A DNA stretch of 37,879 nt. Origin: an uncultured Atopobium sp. (GTDB lineage: Bacteria > Actinomycetota > Coriobacteriia > Coriobacteriales > Atopobiaceae). The translations under genes and the position numbers were made by a program. The notes under the pieces were generated by a model. The model saw only the letters and a list, made by a program, of their open reading frames with translations. It had not been told where the DNA came from and ran no database searches. Where the stretch lies: contig CAMXVQ010000007.1 of the NCBI GenBank assembly GCA_947252455.1, positions 1 through 37,879 on the forward strand. The letters run 5' to 3'. Positions 25,627 to 33,247 of the stretch are shown in pieces; position 1 is the first letter of the stretch; each line of letters starts with the position of its first letter.

Positions 25627-26349
25627 ATGTATAGTTCAGATTCATCTCAAAAATCACATGGTACGCGCGCTGTGGCACGTCGCCCGCACGCCGTAGACAC
25701 TTTGCGCCTTGCGCGTGAGGATGCGCGATCGTCTCGCTCGTCTCGTCCGCACCAAGTGTCGCGCTCATCTGCGCCGCTGTCGCAAAATCCCACTTCCGTG
25801 CAAAATCCTTCATTTTTAAATAACCCTTCCAATTCGGTACAAACATCCTCATCAGGAGCATCTTCTAAGCGTGCTCAGCGTCGCAGCTATAAGAATAGAA
25901 ATCGCACAAAATCGCAGCATTCTTTATCTGCACAGGCAAGCCAGCTTGTAGGAATCATTTCTACAATTTTATCCCGTAAAATTTGGGTTGTCTGCTTGGT
26001 GGTTGTGGCTATCGCACTTGGTGTTCTAGGCCCAGTTCATGACTTTTATGTTGCTCGTCGTACAGGCGATGTCCTTGAACAGAAAAAAGCGTATATCGAA
26101 GAAAAAAATGCCGAACTTGAGTCGGAGCGCGATTCTTTGTTTACCGAAGAAGGCGTTGAAACACAGGCGCGTAAAAGGGGATATGTATCTCCAGGTGAAG
26201 TTGGAGTTAATGTAGAGGGTTTGGAACAAAAAGAGGTTGAAGACCCTTCAAAACCTGTTGAATATCCTGATTCGCGATCATGGTTTGACAAAACACTCGA
26301 CACGCTCTTTGGTTTTTCTCCGCAAGATATTTGGAATAAGCGCGTTTAG
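25627..26349 (+). CDS. Septum formation initiator family protein (DivIC/FtsB-like)
   Basis: 240 aa, with the layout of a DivIC/FtsB divisome protein. A long cytoplasmic, Ser/Arg/Gln-rich basic N terminus (1-118) precedes a single membrane segment (~119-137, WVVCLVVVAIALGVLGPV). An extracytoplasmic coiled coil (~146-172, EQKKAYIEEKNAELESERD) and the family end motif EEGVETQARKRGYVSPGEVGV follow. The N-terminal extension is typical of actinobacterial members and is low complexity. Position between mazG and ppx matches the usual actinobacterial neighbourhood. Start ATG 25627 has only a weak AGGGA before it. Confidence 0.85.
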   Translation: MYSSDSSQKSHGTRAVARRPHAVDTLRLAREDARSSRSSRPHQVSRSSAPLSQNPTSVQNPSFLNNPSNSVQTSSSGASSKRAQRRSYKNRNRTKSQHSLSAQASQLVGIISTILSRKIWVVCLVVVAIALGVLGPVHDFYVARRTGDVLEQKKAYIEEKNAELESERDSLFTEEGVETQARKRGYVSPGEVGVNVEGLEQKEVEDPSKPVEYPDSRSWFDKTLDTLFGFSPQDIWNKRV

Positions 26350-26663
26350 CGTTAAGGCTTTTAACTGCGCATGGTGCTCAAACTCACGTTAAGCAGTTAT
26401 TGCATTGCTCCATACGTAGCAATTACCTCGTGCTTTTTTGCTGTACACCTGTCATCTAGCTTATGTTTCGTGCCCAAATGCGCGTCATCTGCGCTGTGTT
26501 TTACATCTAAATTCGCAAGGCATGCGCGCCACGGCTCACATTTCACAACCCATCTGTGCGCCGTGGCTCACCTTTCGGCGATTTTGTCTTTGTTACGACT
26601 TATGTTATTTGGTGTTTGTTGTACTATTAAAAGGGTGTTTGCGTATAAAAGGTGGGTTGTGTT
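26350..26663 (+). other. 314-bp intergenic region with paired 19-bp repeats before ppx
   Basis: No gene is seen. Near the start there is a stem TAACTGC/GCAGTTA (26362-26399) with a long loop and no T run. Two 19-base direct repeats of the form GCGCCrygGCTCACmTTTC lie at 26526-26544 and 26558-26576 (16 of 19 identical). Inside them GCCACGGC (26528-26535) and GCCGTGGC (26560-26567) are perfect complements, so they can also fold as a hairpin. The ppx ribosome-binding site AAAGGTGG lies near 26648. Confidence 0.5.
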
Positions 26664-27698
26664 ATGAAACAAATTGCATGCATAGATATAGGTACCGTTA
26701 CTGTTCGTTTGGGAATTTTTGATATAGATTCCAAACCTATTAAAGTGGTTAAAAAACTTTCGACCATTTGCGATTTAGGTAAAGGGTTTAACGAAACAGG
26801 AAATCTGAGCAAAGACGCTATCGAACGCGTTTTGTCATGCATTGACACCTACGTTGCTATCATTAAGTCTATGGATGTAGTGGGCGTTTGTTGTGTTTTA
26901 ACAGCTGCTGCCCGTGAATCGCATAATGTAAGCCCTCTGTTAGATGGGCTTTCCTCAAAAGGTCTTATTGCGCAGGTTATTGGCGGTAAAACCGAAGGTT
27001 GCCTGACGTTTTTAGGTATATGCCAAGATTTTCCTAACCAGCGCATTTTAGCTGTTGATAATGGCGGCGGTTCTACCGAGCTAACCGTTGGTCGTTTGAC
27101 CGAAGAAGAGGAACTTTCATATCGTCCAACCAATGACGCAAAGCCAACGCATCACATGCTTCCCGTGGTGGAGCGTGTTATGTCTATTGGTATAGGGTGC
27201 CGTCGTTTAAGTGATTCGTATAATTTATATACCGGCATTCCTACCGCAGAAAAAATAGAGCAGGCGCGCGCGTTTGTGCGCAATAGCTTTGCAGGTGCGG
27301 TGGACGAAGAGGGTATTTTGATGCTTGAGCCACAAAAAATGATTGCTTGTGGCGGAACAGTAACTTCGTTGGTTGCAATGCTATACGAGCTTGAGCCTTA
27401 TGATCCTGCTTTTGTTCATTTGCACACGCTTACATTTGACGAAATAGAAGTCCTTATTGCTCGTATGAGCAAGCTTGATTTAGATGGTCTTAAAGCGCTT
27501 CCTGGCTTGCAAGAAAAGCGCGCCGATGTAATTTTTGGCGGTGCTCTTATCTTGAGCGAACTTATGAAATGTTCGGGCTTTAAAGAGCTTACGGTGAGTG
27601 AACACGACTTGCTGGTTGGACTTGGTATTTGTGCTGCTGCAGAGTATCACAACGACTATGTGCCCTTGCCCTGGAAACCTGGTTTAGCTCGTTTGTAA
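26664..27698 (+). CDS. ppx: Ppx/GppA-family exopolyphosphatase
   Basis: A 344-aa ASKHA-fold phosphatase acting on polyphosphate and/or pppGpp. The phosphate-loop motifs are visible: CIDIGTVTVRLGIFD at the N terminus, GGKTEGCLTFLGI, VDNGGGSTELTVG, SIGIGCRRLSD and ACGGTVTSLVAM. Length fits the short actinobacterial Ppx1-type enzymes lacking a C-terminal HD domain. ATG 26664 is used because AAAGGTGG is about 8 bases upstream, four codons inside the longest frame. The segment 27699-27834 before the tRNA holds a tandem GTGTTAAA pair (27775-27790), possibly part of the tRNA promoter. Confidence 0.9.
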   Translation: MKQIACIDIGTVTVRLGIFDIDSKPIKVVKKLSTICDLGKGFNETGNLSKDAIERVLSCIDTYVAIIKSMDVVGVCCVLTAAARESHNVSPLLDGLSSKGLIAQVIGGKTEGCLTFLGICQDFPNQRILAVDNGGGSTELTVGRLTEEEELSYRPTNDAKPTHHMLPVVERVMSIGIGCRRLSDSYNLYTGIPTAEKIEQARAFVRNSFAGAVDEEGILMLEPQKMIACGGTVTSLVAMLYELEPYDPAFVHLHTLTFDEIEVLIARMSKLDLDGLKALPGLQEKRADVIFGGALILSELMKCSGFKELTVSEHDLLVGLGICAAAEYHNDYVPLPWKPGLARL

Positions 27699-27834
27699 GA
27701 TTGCGTGTCGCTTGCGCGCATTTCCGCACATCTTATACAAATTTTTAATTTATGCTTTATGGATCGCGCATTCCGTGTTAAAGTGTTAAAAGTTCTCGTG
27801 CTCTTTATACGAGTGCATCGCGTAATGCGTGTTT

Positions 27835-27919
27835 GGGGGCGTGGTGGAATTGGCAGACGCAGAGGACTTAAAATCCTCCGACTTCGGTCATGTGGGTTCG
27901 AGTCCCACCGCCCCCACCA
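27835..27919 (+). tRNA. tRNA-Leu(TAA)
   Basis: The acceptor arm GGGGGCG (27835-27841) pairs with CGCCCCC (27909-27915), followed by discriminator A and an encoded CCA (27917-27919). The anticodon loop CTTAAAA gives anticodon TAA. A long variable arm (CGACTTCGGTCATG) marks a class II tRNA, and the T-loop is GTTCGAGTC. T-rich sequence (GCTTTTTTCTTTCTTTTT) follows and may end the transcript. Confidence 0.97.
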
Positions 27920-28161
27920 GCTTTTTTCTTTCTTTTTACCCTATTTTACCTGCAGAAATGCAAGCATTCTCATACGTAAAAATTCATCAAGTGTGCTAAG
28001 TGTTGCAAAGTGTGTATAACCGTGTTTAACTGGTGTGACAGGTTGTGACCGATACACCAAAAAAATCTCATGCAATAAAAATGCAACAAGTTTTATGATG
28101 TAATACAAATATAAACAGTTTTGTACGTGCACTGTACCAATCGTGATAAGGAGCTTATACC

Positions 28162-28830
28162 ATGTCGGCTACACTTTCTTCTAACTTAACGCACGAAAAG
28201 GCGTTTGCACTGCTCAAACAGTACAATCAAGAGGAATTTCATATTATTCATGGACTTACCTTAGAGCGTTTAATGCGCTATTTTGCAGCAATTCACGATA
28301 AAGATAATATTGATTTTTGGGGTCAAGTTGGCATGTTGCACGATATGGATTGGGAAGTTTGTGACGGCGATGAAGACCACACTCTTTGTACCGAGCGCTT
28401 GCTTACCAAAGAAGGGGCATCGGCTGAACTCATTCGTGCAATCCAAACGCACAATTCCGACCTCAACGATAGCCTTCCTAAGCCTGAGCTCAAAATGGAG
28501 CGCGTGCTTTTTGCCGCAGACGAAACATCGGGACTTATTGACGCGTGTGCGCGCCTTCGTCCTTCAAAATCTTGTCAGGATCTTGAGCTTTCAAGTCTTA
28601 AGAAGAAATTTAAAAACAAAAAATTTGCTGCTGGATGTGCGCGCGAACAAATGACTTTAGGGGCTGAGTATAACTCTTGCGATGTTGAGACGATGCTTGC
28701 CGCTGTTTTGGCTGCGTGCAAGGCGACCGATCCTAACCGTGCCCAATGGTTAAAAGACAATCCTTCGTGGTTGGACGAGAATCCACAAAATAGCGATGAA
28801 GCACTTCTTGAGGTAGCTCGGCGCATGTAG
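28162..28830 (+). CDS. HD-domain protein (predicted metal-dependent phosphohydrolase)
   Basis: A 222-aa soluble protein of the HD superfamily. The metal-binding pattern is visible as an early His (FHIIHGLTLERLMRYFA), the core GMLHDMDWE (HD doublet) and a later DEDHT and THNSD. Members often hydrolyse nucleotides or phosphomonoesters, but the substrate cannot be told from sequence. Start ATG 28162 has AAGGAG 9 bases upstream. It stands alone, between the tRNA and a long intergenic region. Confidence 0.85.
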   Translation: MSATLSSNLTHEKAFALLKQYNQEEFHIIHGLTLERLMRYFAAIHDKDNIDFWGQVGMLHDMDWEVCDGDEDHTLCTERLLTKEGASAELIRAIQTHNSDLNDSLPKPELKMERVLFAADETSGLIDACARLRPSKSCQDLELSSLKKKFKNKKFAAGCAREQMTLGAEYNSCDVETMLAAVLAACKATDPNRAQWLKDNPSWLDENPQNSDEALLEVARRM

Positions 28831-29210
28831 TCTGTAGTGTAAATCTCTTGTTTGGAAGGTGGTTGGTGGTACCGTGCATACTGAGGGAACGTGTCTAAGC
28901 CAGACGCCTATGACGTGCGTCCACGCAACCAGCTTTGCCGTCTTTTATGCGTCCTTTATAGGAAACACCGCCATAGAACATTGCCATATAAACAAGCACA
29001 TCACTACCGTATAAAACTTAAGTCTTACTGATAGGTATATTGTGTATACTAAATACGACTATTGCCGTAACCTGACGTAGATTGTAACCACGTTATTTTA
29101 TGGTAAAAACATTTGTGATGTGGCAAATAAGTTTTGTTTTATGGTATATAACTAATTTGTCATGTAAACCCATAATTTTGCTTGGGACAACAAACAAATA
29201 AGGAGAGGAT
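28831..29210 (+). promoter_or_regulatory. 380-bp intergenic region upstream of the binding-protein gene, with a structured element at 28860-28931
   Basis: No coding sequence. TGGTTGGTGG (28860-28869) can pair with CCACGCAACCA (28921-28931), with one bulged base. An inner 6-bp stem GTGTCT/AGACGC (around 28891-28907) sits inside. TGGTACCGTG (28867-28876) resembles the conserved T-box sequence, but no specifier stem or terminator is visible. Further on, GTATATTGTGTATAC (29035-29049) is a short inverted repeat with a TATACT -10-like hexamer. The gene's ribosome-binding site AAGGAGAGG lies just before 29211. Confidence 0.4.
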
Positions 29211-30359
29211 ATGGCGCTTCTTTCCAGAAGAAACTTTTTATATGGGACGGCTGCAAGTGCGGCTACACTTGGCGCGCTTGGCATGCTTGGTGGGTTAGGC
29301 GGTTGCTCGACTGCGGACAACACTAAAGAGTCGCAAGATGTGGATTTATCTCGTATTGCCGATCAGGATTTAATTTCCAAAGCGCAAGCTGAAAAGGAGC
29401 TGATTGTCTATGGCTCTGCAGAAGAACCTTTTGTGGCAGCGGCGTGTAACAATTTTCAAAAGCTTTTTGGTATCACCACTAAATTTATGCGTCTCTCTAC
29501 GGGTGAAGTTCAGGCAAAAATCGAAGAAGAAAATGGCAATCCATCAGGTGATGTGTGGTTTGGAGGCACTACCGATCCCTATAATATTGCTGCTTCAAAG
29601 GGACTGCTTGAGCCTTATGAAGCTCGTAACGCAACGCACTTACTTTCTCCTCACTATAAAGATGATCACAATTATTGGTATGGTATTTATAAAGGTAGTT
29701 TGGGCTTTTTCTACAATAAAGCAGAGCTTGATAGACGATCGCTTGAAGCTCCATCAGACTGGCCCGATTTACTTAAACCCGAGTATAAGGGCTTAATTTG
29801 GTCTTCCAATTACAACACAGCTGGTACGGCCAAACTGCTTATTAACACCATGATTCAAAAATATGGTCATGACGAGGGTATAAAGTACCTTGTTGATCTG
29901 GATAAAAACATTGCGGTTTATAGTAAAAGTGGTGTTGGCCCTGCGCAAAATGTTGGTACAGGGGAGTGCGCTATTGGTATTGGGTTTGTTTCGCTAGCTA
30001 TTAAGCAAATTGTAACCAATGGTTATAAAGACATTCGCATTGTAATTCCTTCATCGGGAACAAGCTATGAAATTGGTGCTACAGCTATTATTAAAGGTTG
30101 TAAGCACCCGTACGCCGCGCAACTTTGGATTGAGTACGCGCTTTCGCCGCAATGCGTTGAACGTGCTCAGGAAGTGGGTTCTAATCCATTTTTGGTTATC
30201 GACGACGCACAACAGCCGCCTCTTGCTGCAGAATTTGGTCTTGATCCTAATAATGTTATGGATTACGACTTTGAGGACGCCAAGAAAAACACCGAGCGTT
30301 ATGTGCACGAGGTCATGCAAGCACTTAAAGGCGGAGACTCTCGCTTTAAGACAAAATAG
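29211..30359 (+). CDS. Tat-exported lipoprotein, ABC-type iron-family solute-binding protein
   Basis: 382 aa. The N terminus has a twin-arginine signal (SRRNFLYG), a hydrophobic Ala/Gly/Leu stretch and a lipobox ending at Cys32, so it should be exported folded and lipid-anchored. The mature part resembles the AfuA/FbpA family of periplasmic-binding proteins for Fe3+ and related ligands: KELIVYGSAEEPFVAA, GNPSGDVWFGG, GSLGFFYNKAEL, PEYKGLIWSSNYNTAGTAK. No permease or ATPase gene is adjacent: the next gene is convergent and unrelated, so it is an orphan here. Ligand is not certain. The gene has a strong AAGGAGAGG site before ATG 29211. Confidence 0.88.
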   Translation: MALLSRRNFLYGTAASAATLGALGMLGGLGGCSTADNTKESQDVDLSRIADQDLISKAQAEKELIVYGSAEEPFVAAACNNFQKLFGITTKFMRLSTGEVQAKIEEENGNPSGDVWFGGTTDPYNIAASKGLLEPYEARNATHLLSPHYKDDHNYWYGIYKGSLGFFYNKAELDRRSLEAPSDWPDLLKPEYKGLIWSSNYNTAGTAKLLINTMIQKYGHDEGIKYLVDLDKNIAVYSKSGVGPAQNVGTGECAIGIGFVSLAIKQIVTNGYKDIRIVIPSSGTSYEIGATAIIKGCKHPYAAQLWIEYALSPQCVERAQEVGSNPFLVIDDAQQPPLAAEFGLDPNNVMDYDFEDAKKNTERYVHEVMQALKGGDSRFKTK

Positions 30360-30386
30360 GTTCTTTGCGCATCGCAAGGTTGCTCG

Positions 30387-30415
30387 GCAGGTGTCCACGC
30401 GTTGTGGGTACCTGC
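30387..30415. terminator. Hairpin between convergent genes, possible bidirectional terminator
   Basis: GCAGGT (30387-30392) pairs with ACCTGC (30410-30415), and inside it CCAC (30395-30398) pairs with GTGG (30404-30407), separated by a symmetric 2x2 internal loop. It lies between the convergent binding-protein and membrane-protein genes. The T run on the plus strand is weak (AATTTG). Confidence 0.5.
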
Positions 30416-30426
30416 AATTTGTGTGC

Positions 30427-30885
30427 TTATGAGCAGGTGGAAGAGGCAGATGATGTGTCGTTTTGCTTTTCGTTTGATTTATCGTACAAAAGATAGTTCT
30501 TAACAAAAACTATACCTGCCAGCGCAAGTGCGCACCCTAATCCCGTGTAGAAAAACGCAATAAAGAAGTTAGGCAAAAGCTGATATGCACGCAGACCAAT
30601 GCCTCCGCCCATCATAACCGCCATAATAGCATACGATTTAAGGTCAAAAAAATTCCAAAAAGGTTGCGCAGACGTATACGCCATGATTCTTGCAGTATGC
30701 TTTGTGCTCATGCCGAAAAACATCAAAGCAAATAGGCAAAAAATTATAGCCGAAAGCACATAAGCCATCCATGTAGCCTCGATAAGGGCATATGACAGCA
30801 ATCCAAGGCGCGCAACATTAAAACCAGCTATAAGCCATACCGCACCTGCAATTAATAACAGTGTTCGTTTGTTAACGTAAAACAT
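30427..30885 (-). CDS. Small four-TM membrane protein of unknown function
   Basis: 152 aa with four hydrophobic segments: ~8-28, ~36-58, ~85-104 and ~108-130. These are followed by a polar tail rich in Lys, Asn, Ser and Thr that ends in SSASSTCS. I do not recognise a family motif. The start is ATG 30885. It is on the same strand as the racemase/ligase pair and follows it after 113 bases, so it may belong to that transcript or stand alone. Confidence 0.7.
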   Translation of the reverse strand: MFYVNKRTLLLIAGAVWLIAGFNVARLGLLSYALIEATWMAYVLSAIIFCLFALMFFGMSTKHTARIMAYTSAQPFWNFFDLKSYAIMAVMMGGGIGLRAYQLLPNFFIAFFYTGLGCALALAGIVFVKNYLLYDKSNEKQNDTSSASSTCS

Positions 30886-30998
30886 AGCATGCTCCGTTTC
30901 GTATGTGATTATGAGCTTATTTTACCCACGCCGAATAAGTTTTTCAGGGCATATAACTCTTAACACAACCTACACGAGGCATGCTCGCATTATGAAGA

Positions 30999-32210
30999 TT
31001 AGTCATCTTGCCGTAGTGGCTGATACTTTGGATAATATTTACACGTAGAAATACGTCTTCTCATGTAGTCCAAGAAGCGCGCGAACGATCGATCTTTTTC
31101 GTACCACTGTGTAAACTTATAGCCCTTAGTAAGATAGGTGGTTATGAGGTTTTTATCCTCGGGGCTTCCATATTTTTTAAGCACGCTTGGGTCTACATAT
31201 AACCAAAGGCCACGTTCATCGTGATAGTGCGGCGCTAGGTGCTTATGCTCAATTAAGTCTTCTACAACATAATGCATAAAATTACATCCGCCAGCTGTCA
31301 TATAATACGAAGATCGACCCTGGCGAAGATTAATTTCAAATACCTTATACGTATGGTCACGCACATCGTACTTTAAATCAAAGTTAGCAATCCCACGATA
31401 GCCAATGTCTTGTAAAAAACGAGCATAACGGTCATATAGAGCTTGGTCGCCCATAGTTAAAAGAGCATTATAATTGCCTATCTCGTAGGGCAAACACTCG
31501 TCTAAAAGGCATTTCCCAAGGCACATCATGCTAACTTTGCCGCAGCTGTCTACGTATGCGTTGAGCACGTACATTGCCGAGGAATTACCTGGAATAAAGT
31601 CTTGTACAACAAGCTTTCCGTGGTAGCCCTCATTATAAATTGTATTCACCACGTGCTCTAATTCGTCGCGCGTATTAATCTTGTAAAACTTTTTCTTGCC
31701 TTCAAAATTCATACGAGCAAACTCAATACTGTCATCAGCTTTTAACCCAACAGGAAACGTGAGCCCCAAATCCAAATCATTTTTAGTTTTCTTAGTTATA
31801 ATTTTTGTTGCAGGATAATCCAGGCCATAATCTTGGCAAATCTGATAAAAATTAATTTTGTTTTCGAGTTTTTTCTGCAGATCATAGTCGATGTAATTAA
31901 ATACAAAATTCTTTTCGAGCTCGTGTTTATGCTTAACAATAAGTGCTGTGTAGCCATCAGAGCATGAAATAAGTAACAAGGGCTTATTTTGCTCACTAAA
32001 ACGTTGTGCCACGCTTTCAAGGACGCGCAGAAAGCCTGCGTCTGTGTCAAAATCCTCGTGGACTTCTACATCGATAATCTTTGACGCACGAGTAAAGCGC
32101 AGTGCTTTCACTCCAAAAGCATATGAATGAACTCCATATGCCTCGTGTAAAGAACGAGCAACACCGTATGCGTTAATATCGGTTCCTAAAACAATGGGAA
32201 TGAACTGCAT
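30999..32210 (-). CDS. ATP-grasp ligase, probable D-aspartate ligase for peptidoglycan cross-bridge
   Basis: 403 aa. The N-terminal Rossmann-like part (VLGTDINAYGVARSLHEAYG) and the central ATP-grasp domain (FPVGLKADDS, VVQDFIPG, and the metal-binding KVFEINLRQGRSSYY) match carboxylate-amine ligases of the Asl type. In Enterococcus faecium the Asl enzyme attaches D-Asp to the peptide-stem lysine, and its gene sits with an aspartate racemase. Here the racemase gene lies directly upstream and overlaps by one base (TAATG), with AGAGGG as ribosome-binding site. Together they would make and attach D-Asp. Family assignment as ATP-grasp is firm; substrate is inferred from the pairing. Confidence 0.82.
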   Translation of the reverse strand: MQFIPIVLGTDINAYGVARSLHEAYGVHSYAFGVKALRFTRASKIIDVEVHEDFDTDAGFLRVLESVAQRFSEQNKPLLLISCSDGYTALIVKHKHELEKNFVFNYIDYDLQKKLENKINFYQICQDYGLDYPATKIITKKTKNDLDLGLTFPVGLKADDSIEFARMNFEGKKKFYKINTRDELEHVVNTIYNEGYHGKLVVQDFIPGNSSAMYVLNAYVDSCGKVSMMCLGKCLLDECLPYEIGNYNALLTMGDQALYDRYARFLQDIGYRGIANFDLKYDVRDHTYKVFEINLRQGRSSYYMTAGGCNFMHYVVEDLIEHKHLAPHYHDERGLWLYVDPSVLKKYGSPEDKNLITTYLTKGYKFTQWYEKDRSFARFLDYMRRRISTCKYYPKYQPLRQDD

Positions 32211-32887
32211 TATACCCTCTTTCGACCACAGGTTTTGATAATTGTGTCGCCTAAAACTTGGGTAGTATCTACAACGTTTTTATGGGTTATACCCAGCGTA
32301 GAAAGCTCCGTACAGGCAAGAATAACAATCGCATCCTGTGTATATTTGTCAATGAGCGAATCCAGAGTGGGGAACTGAGTTGCGCCAGTTTTTTTCACAT
32401 CATATATTACGTCTGTAATGGTATTTTGTTCTTCCTCCGTGGGATAGATAACCTTAAGATTGTGTAGCGCTGCATAGCGCTCATACAACTTTGTTGAGCG
32501 TGTGCCCTGTGTGGCAAAGACAGCAACATTTTTAGTGCCCATTTGTTTACAACGAGCAAGCGTCTCGTCTACCATGTTAATAATTTTTCCTTGAGCCATA
32601 GAGGACATTGCATCAAAAAAGTAATGACTTGTGTTACACGGAAACGCAATCAAAGGCACGTTCAGATTGTTTAGTATCTGAAAATCCCCTTTGACGGCAT
32701 CCAGAAACACTTGATCTTTACCACGCAAGATAACATCTGTTCGATCGGGAAGGGTGGCATGATTTAAGATGATGGCGTTTATGTGGTCCTGATCTTTGTC
32801 GGCTGCCGTATGGCGAACAATATAATCAAAAAGAACGGATGTAGCTAAAGGCCCCATGCCGCCGATGATACCCAATTCATAGTTCAT
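32210..32887 (-). CDS. Aspartate/glutamate racemase (probable aspartate racemase)
   Basis: A 225-aa cofactor-independent racemase. The N-terminal motif GIIGGMGPLAT and the two catalytic cysteines, Cys84 in FPCNTSH and Cys192 in LACTELS, are intact. Length and the GGMGPLA motif favour the aspartate racemase subfamily over MurI, whose motif is DSGxGG. Coupled by a 1-base overlap to the ATP-grasp ligase, it probably supplies D-aspartate for the cell wall. ATG 32887 has AAAGGAT upstream. A perfect palindrome (32918-32930) lies in the promoter region. Confidence 0.9.
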   Translation of the reverse strand: MNYELGIIGGMGPLATSVLFDYIVRHTAADKDQDHINAIILNHATLPDRTDVILRGKDQVFLDAVKGDFQILNNLNVPLIAFPCNTSHYFFDAMSSMAQGKIINMVDETLARCKQMGTKNVAVFATQGTRSTKLYERYAALHNLKVIYPTEEEQNTITDVIYDVKKTGATQFPTLDSLIDKYTQDAIVILACTELSTLGITHKNVVDTTQVLGDTIIKTCGRKRV

Positions 32888-33247
32888 AATTTCAGATCCT
32901 TTTTCGTATTTTTCTCATTGTATCATACAACGAACTGCCTTCACGCAGCGGATGGACTCATAGCACATGTTGCACAAGGGCAGACAAGGCGGAGCGCGGT
33001 GTATACGAGTGTGCATAAGTTGGGGGTGCGTTGTGGGGAAACTTGTATAGGTGCTTTTTCCGTTTACCGACGTGTTGGATACGTTCACCAGATTATTATG
33101 CCGCTTAACGCCGTTGCAGATGTTCACATATTATTATACTAAATGCTGCGATCATGGGAGTGCACCATTTTCTGCGTTTGATCATGCATATACCTTTGTT
33201 TAAAGCAACCAATATACAGTCATATTACTATAGAGGATGGATGAATT
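32888..33247. promoter_or_regulatory. 360-bp divergent region between the racemase and the GH3 gene
   Basis: No gene is seen. On the racemase side there is a 13-base palindrome, TTGTATCATACAA (32918-32930); its minus-strand reading also contains a TACAAT -10-like hexamer, so the palindrome could be an operator over the promoter. On the GH3 side AT-rich sequence (33195-33232) precedes the ribosome-binding site AGAGGATGG (33232-33240). Confidence 0.45.

Noticed and set aside
28860..28931. True T-box leader
   Set aside because: Only the TGGTACCGTG core is similar. There is no specifier stem-loop, no terminator, and the downstream gene is not an amino-acid or tRNA-ligase gene. Kept as a weaker structured-RNA finding.
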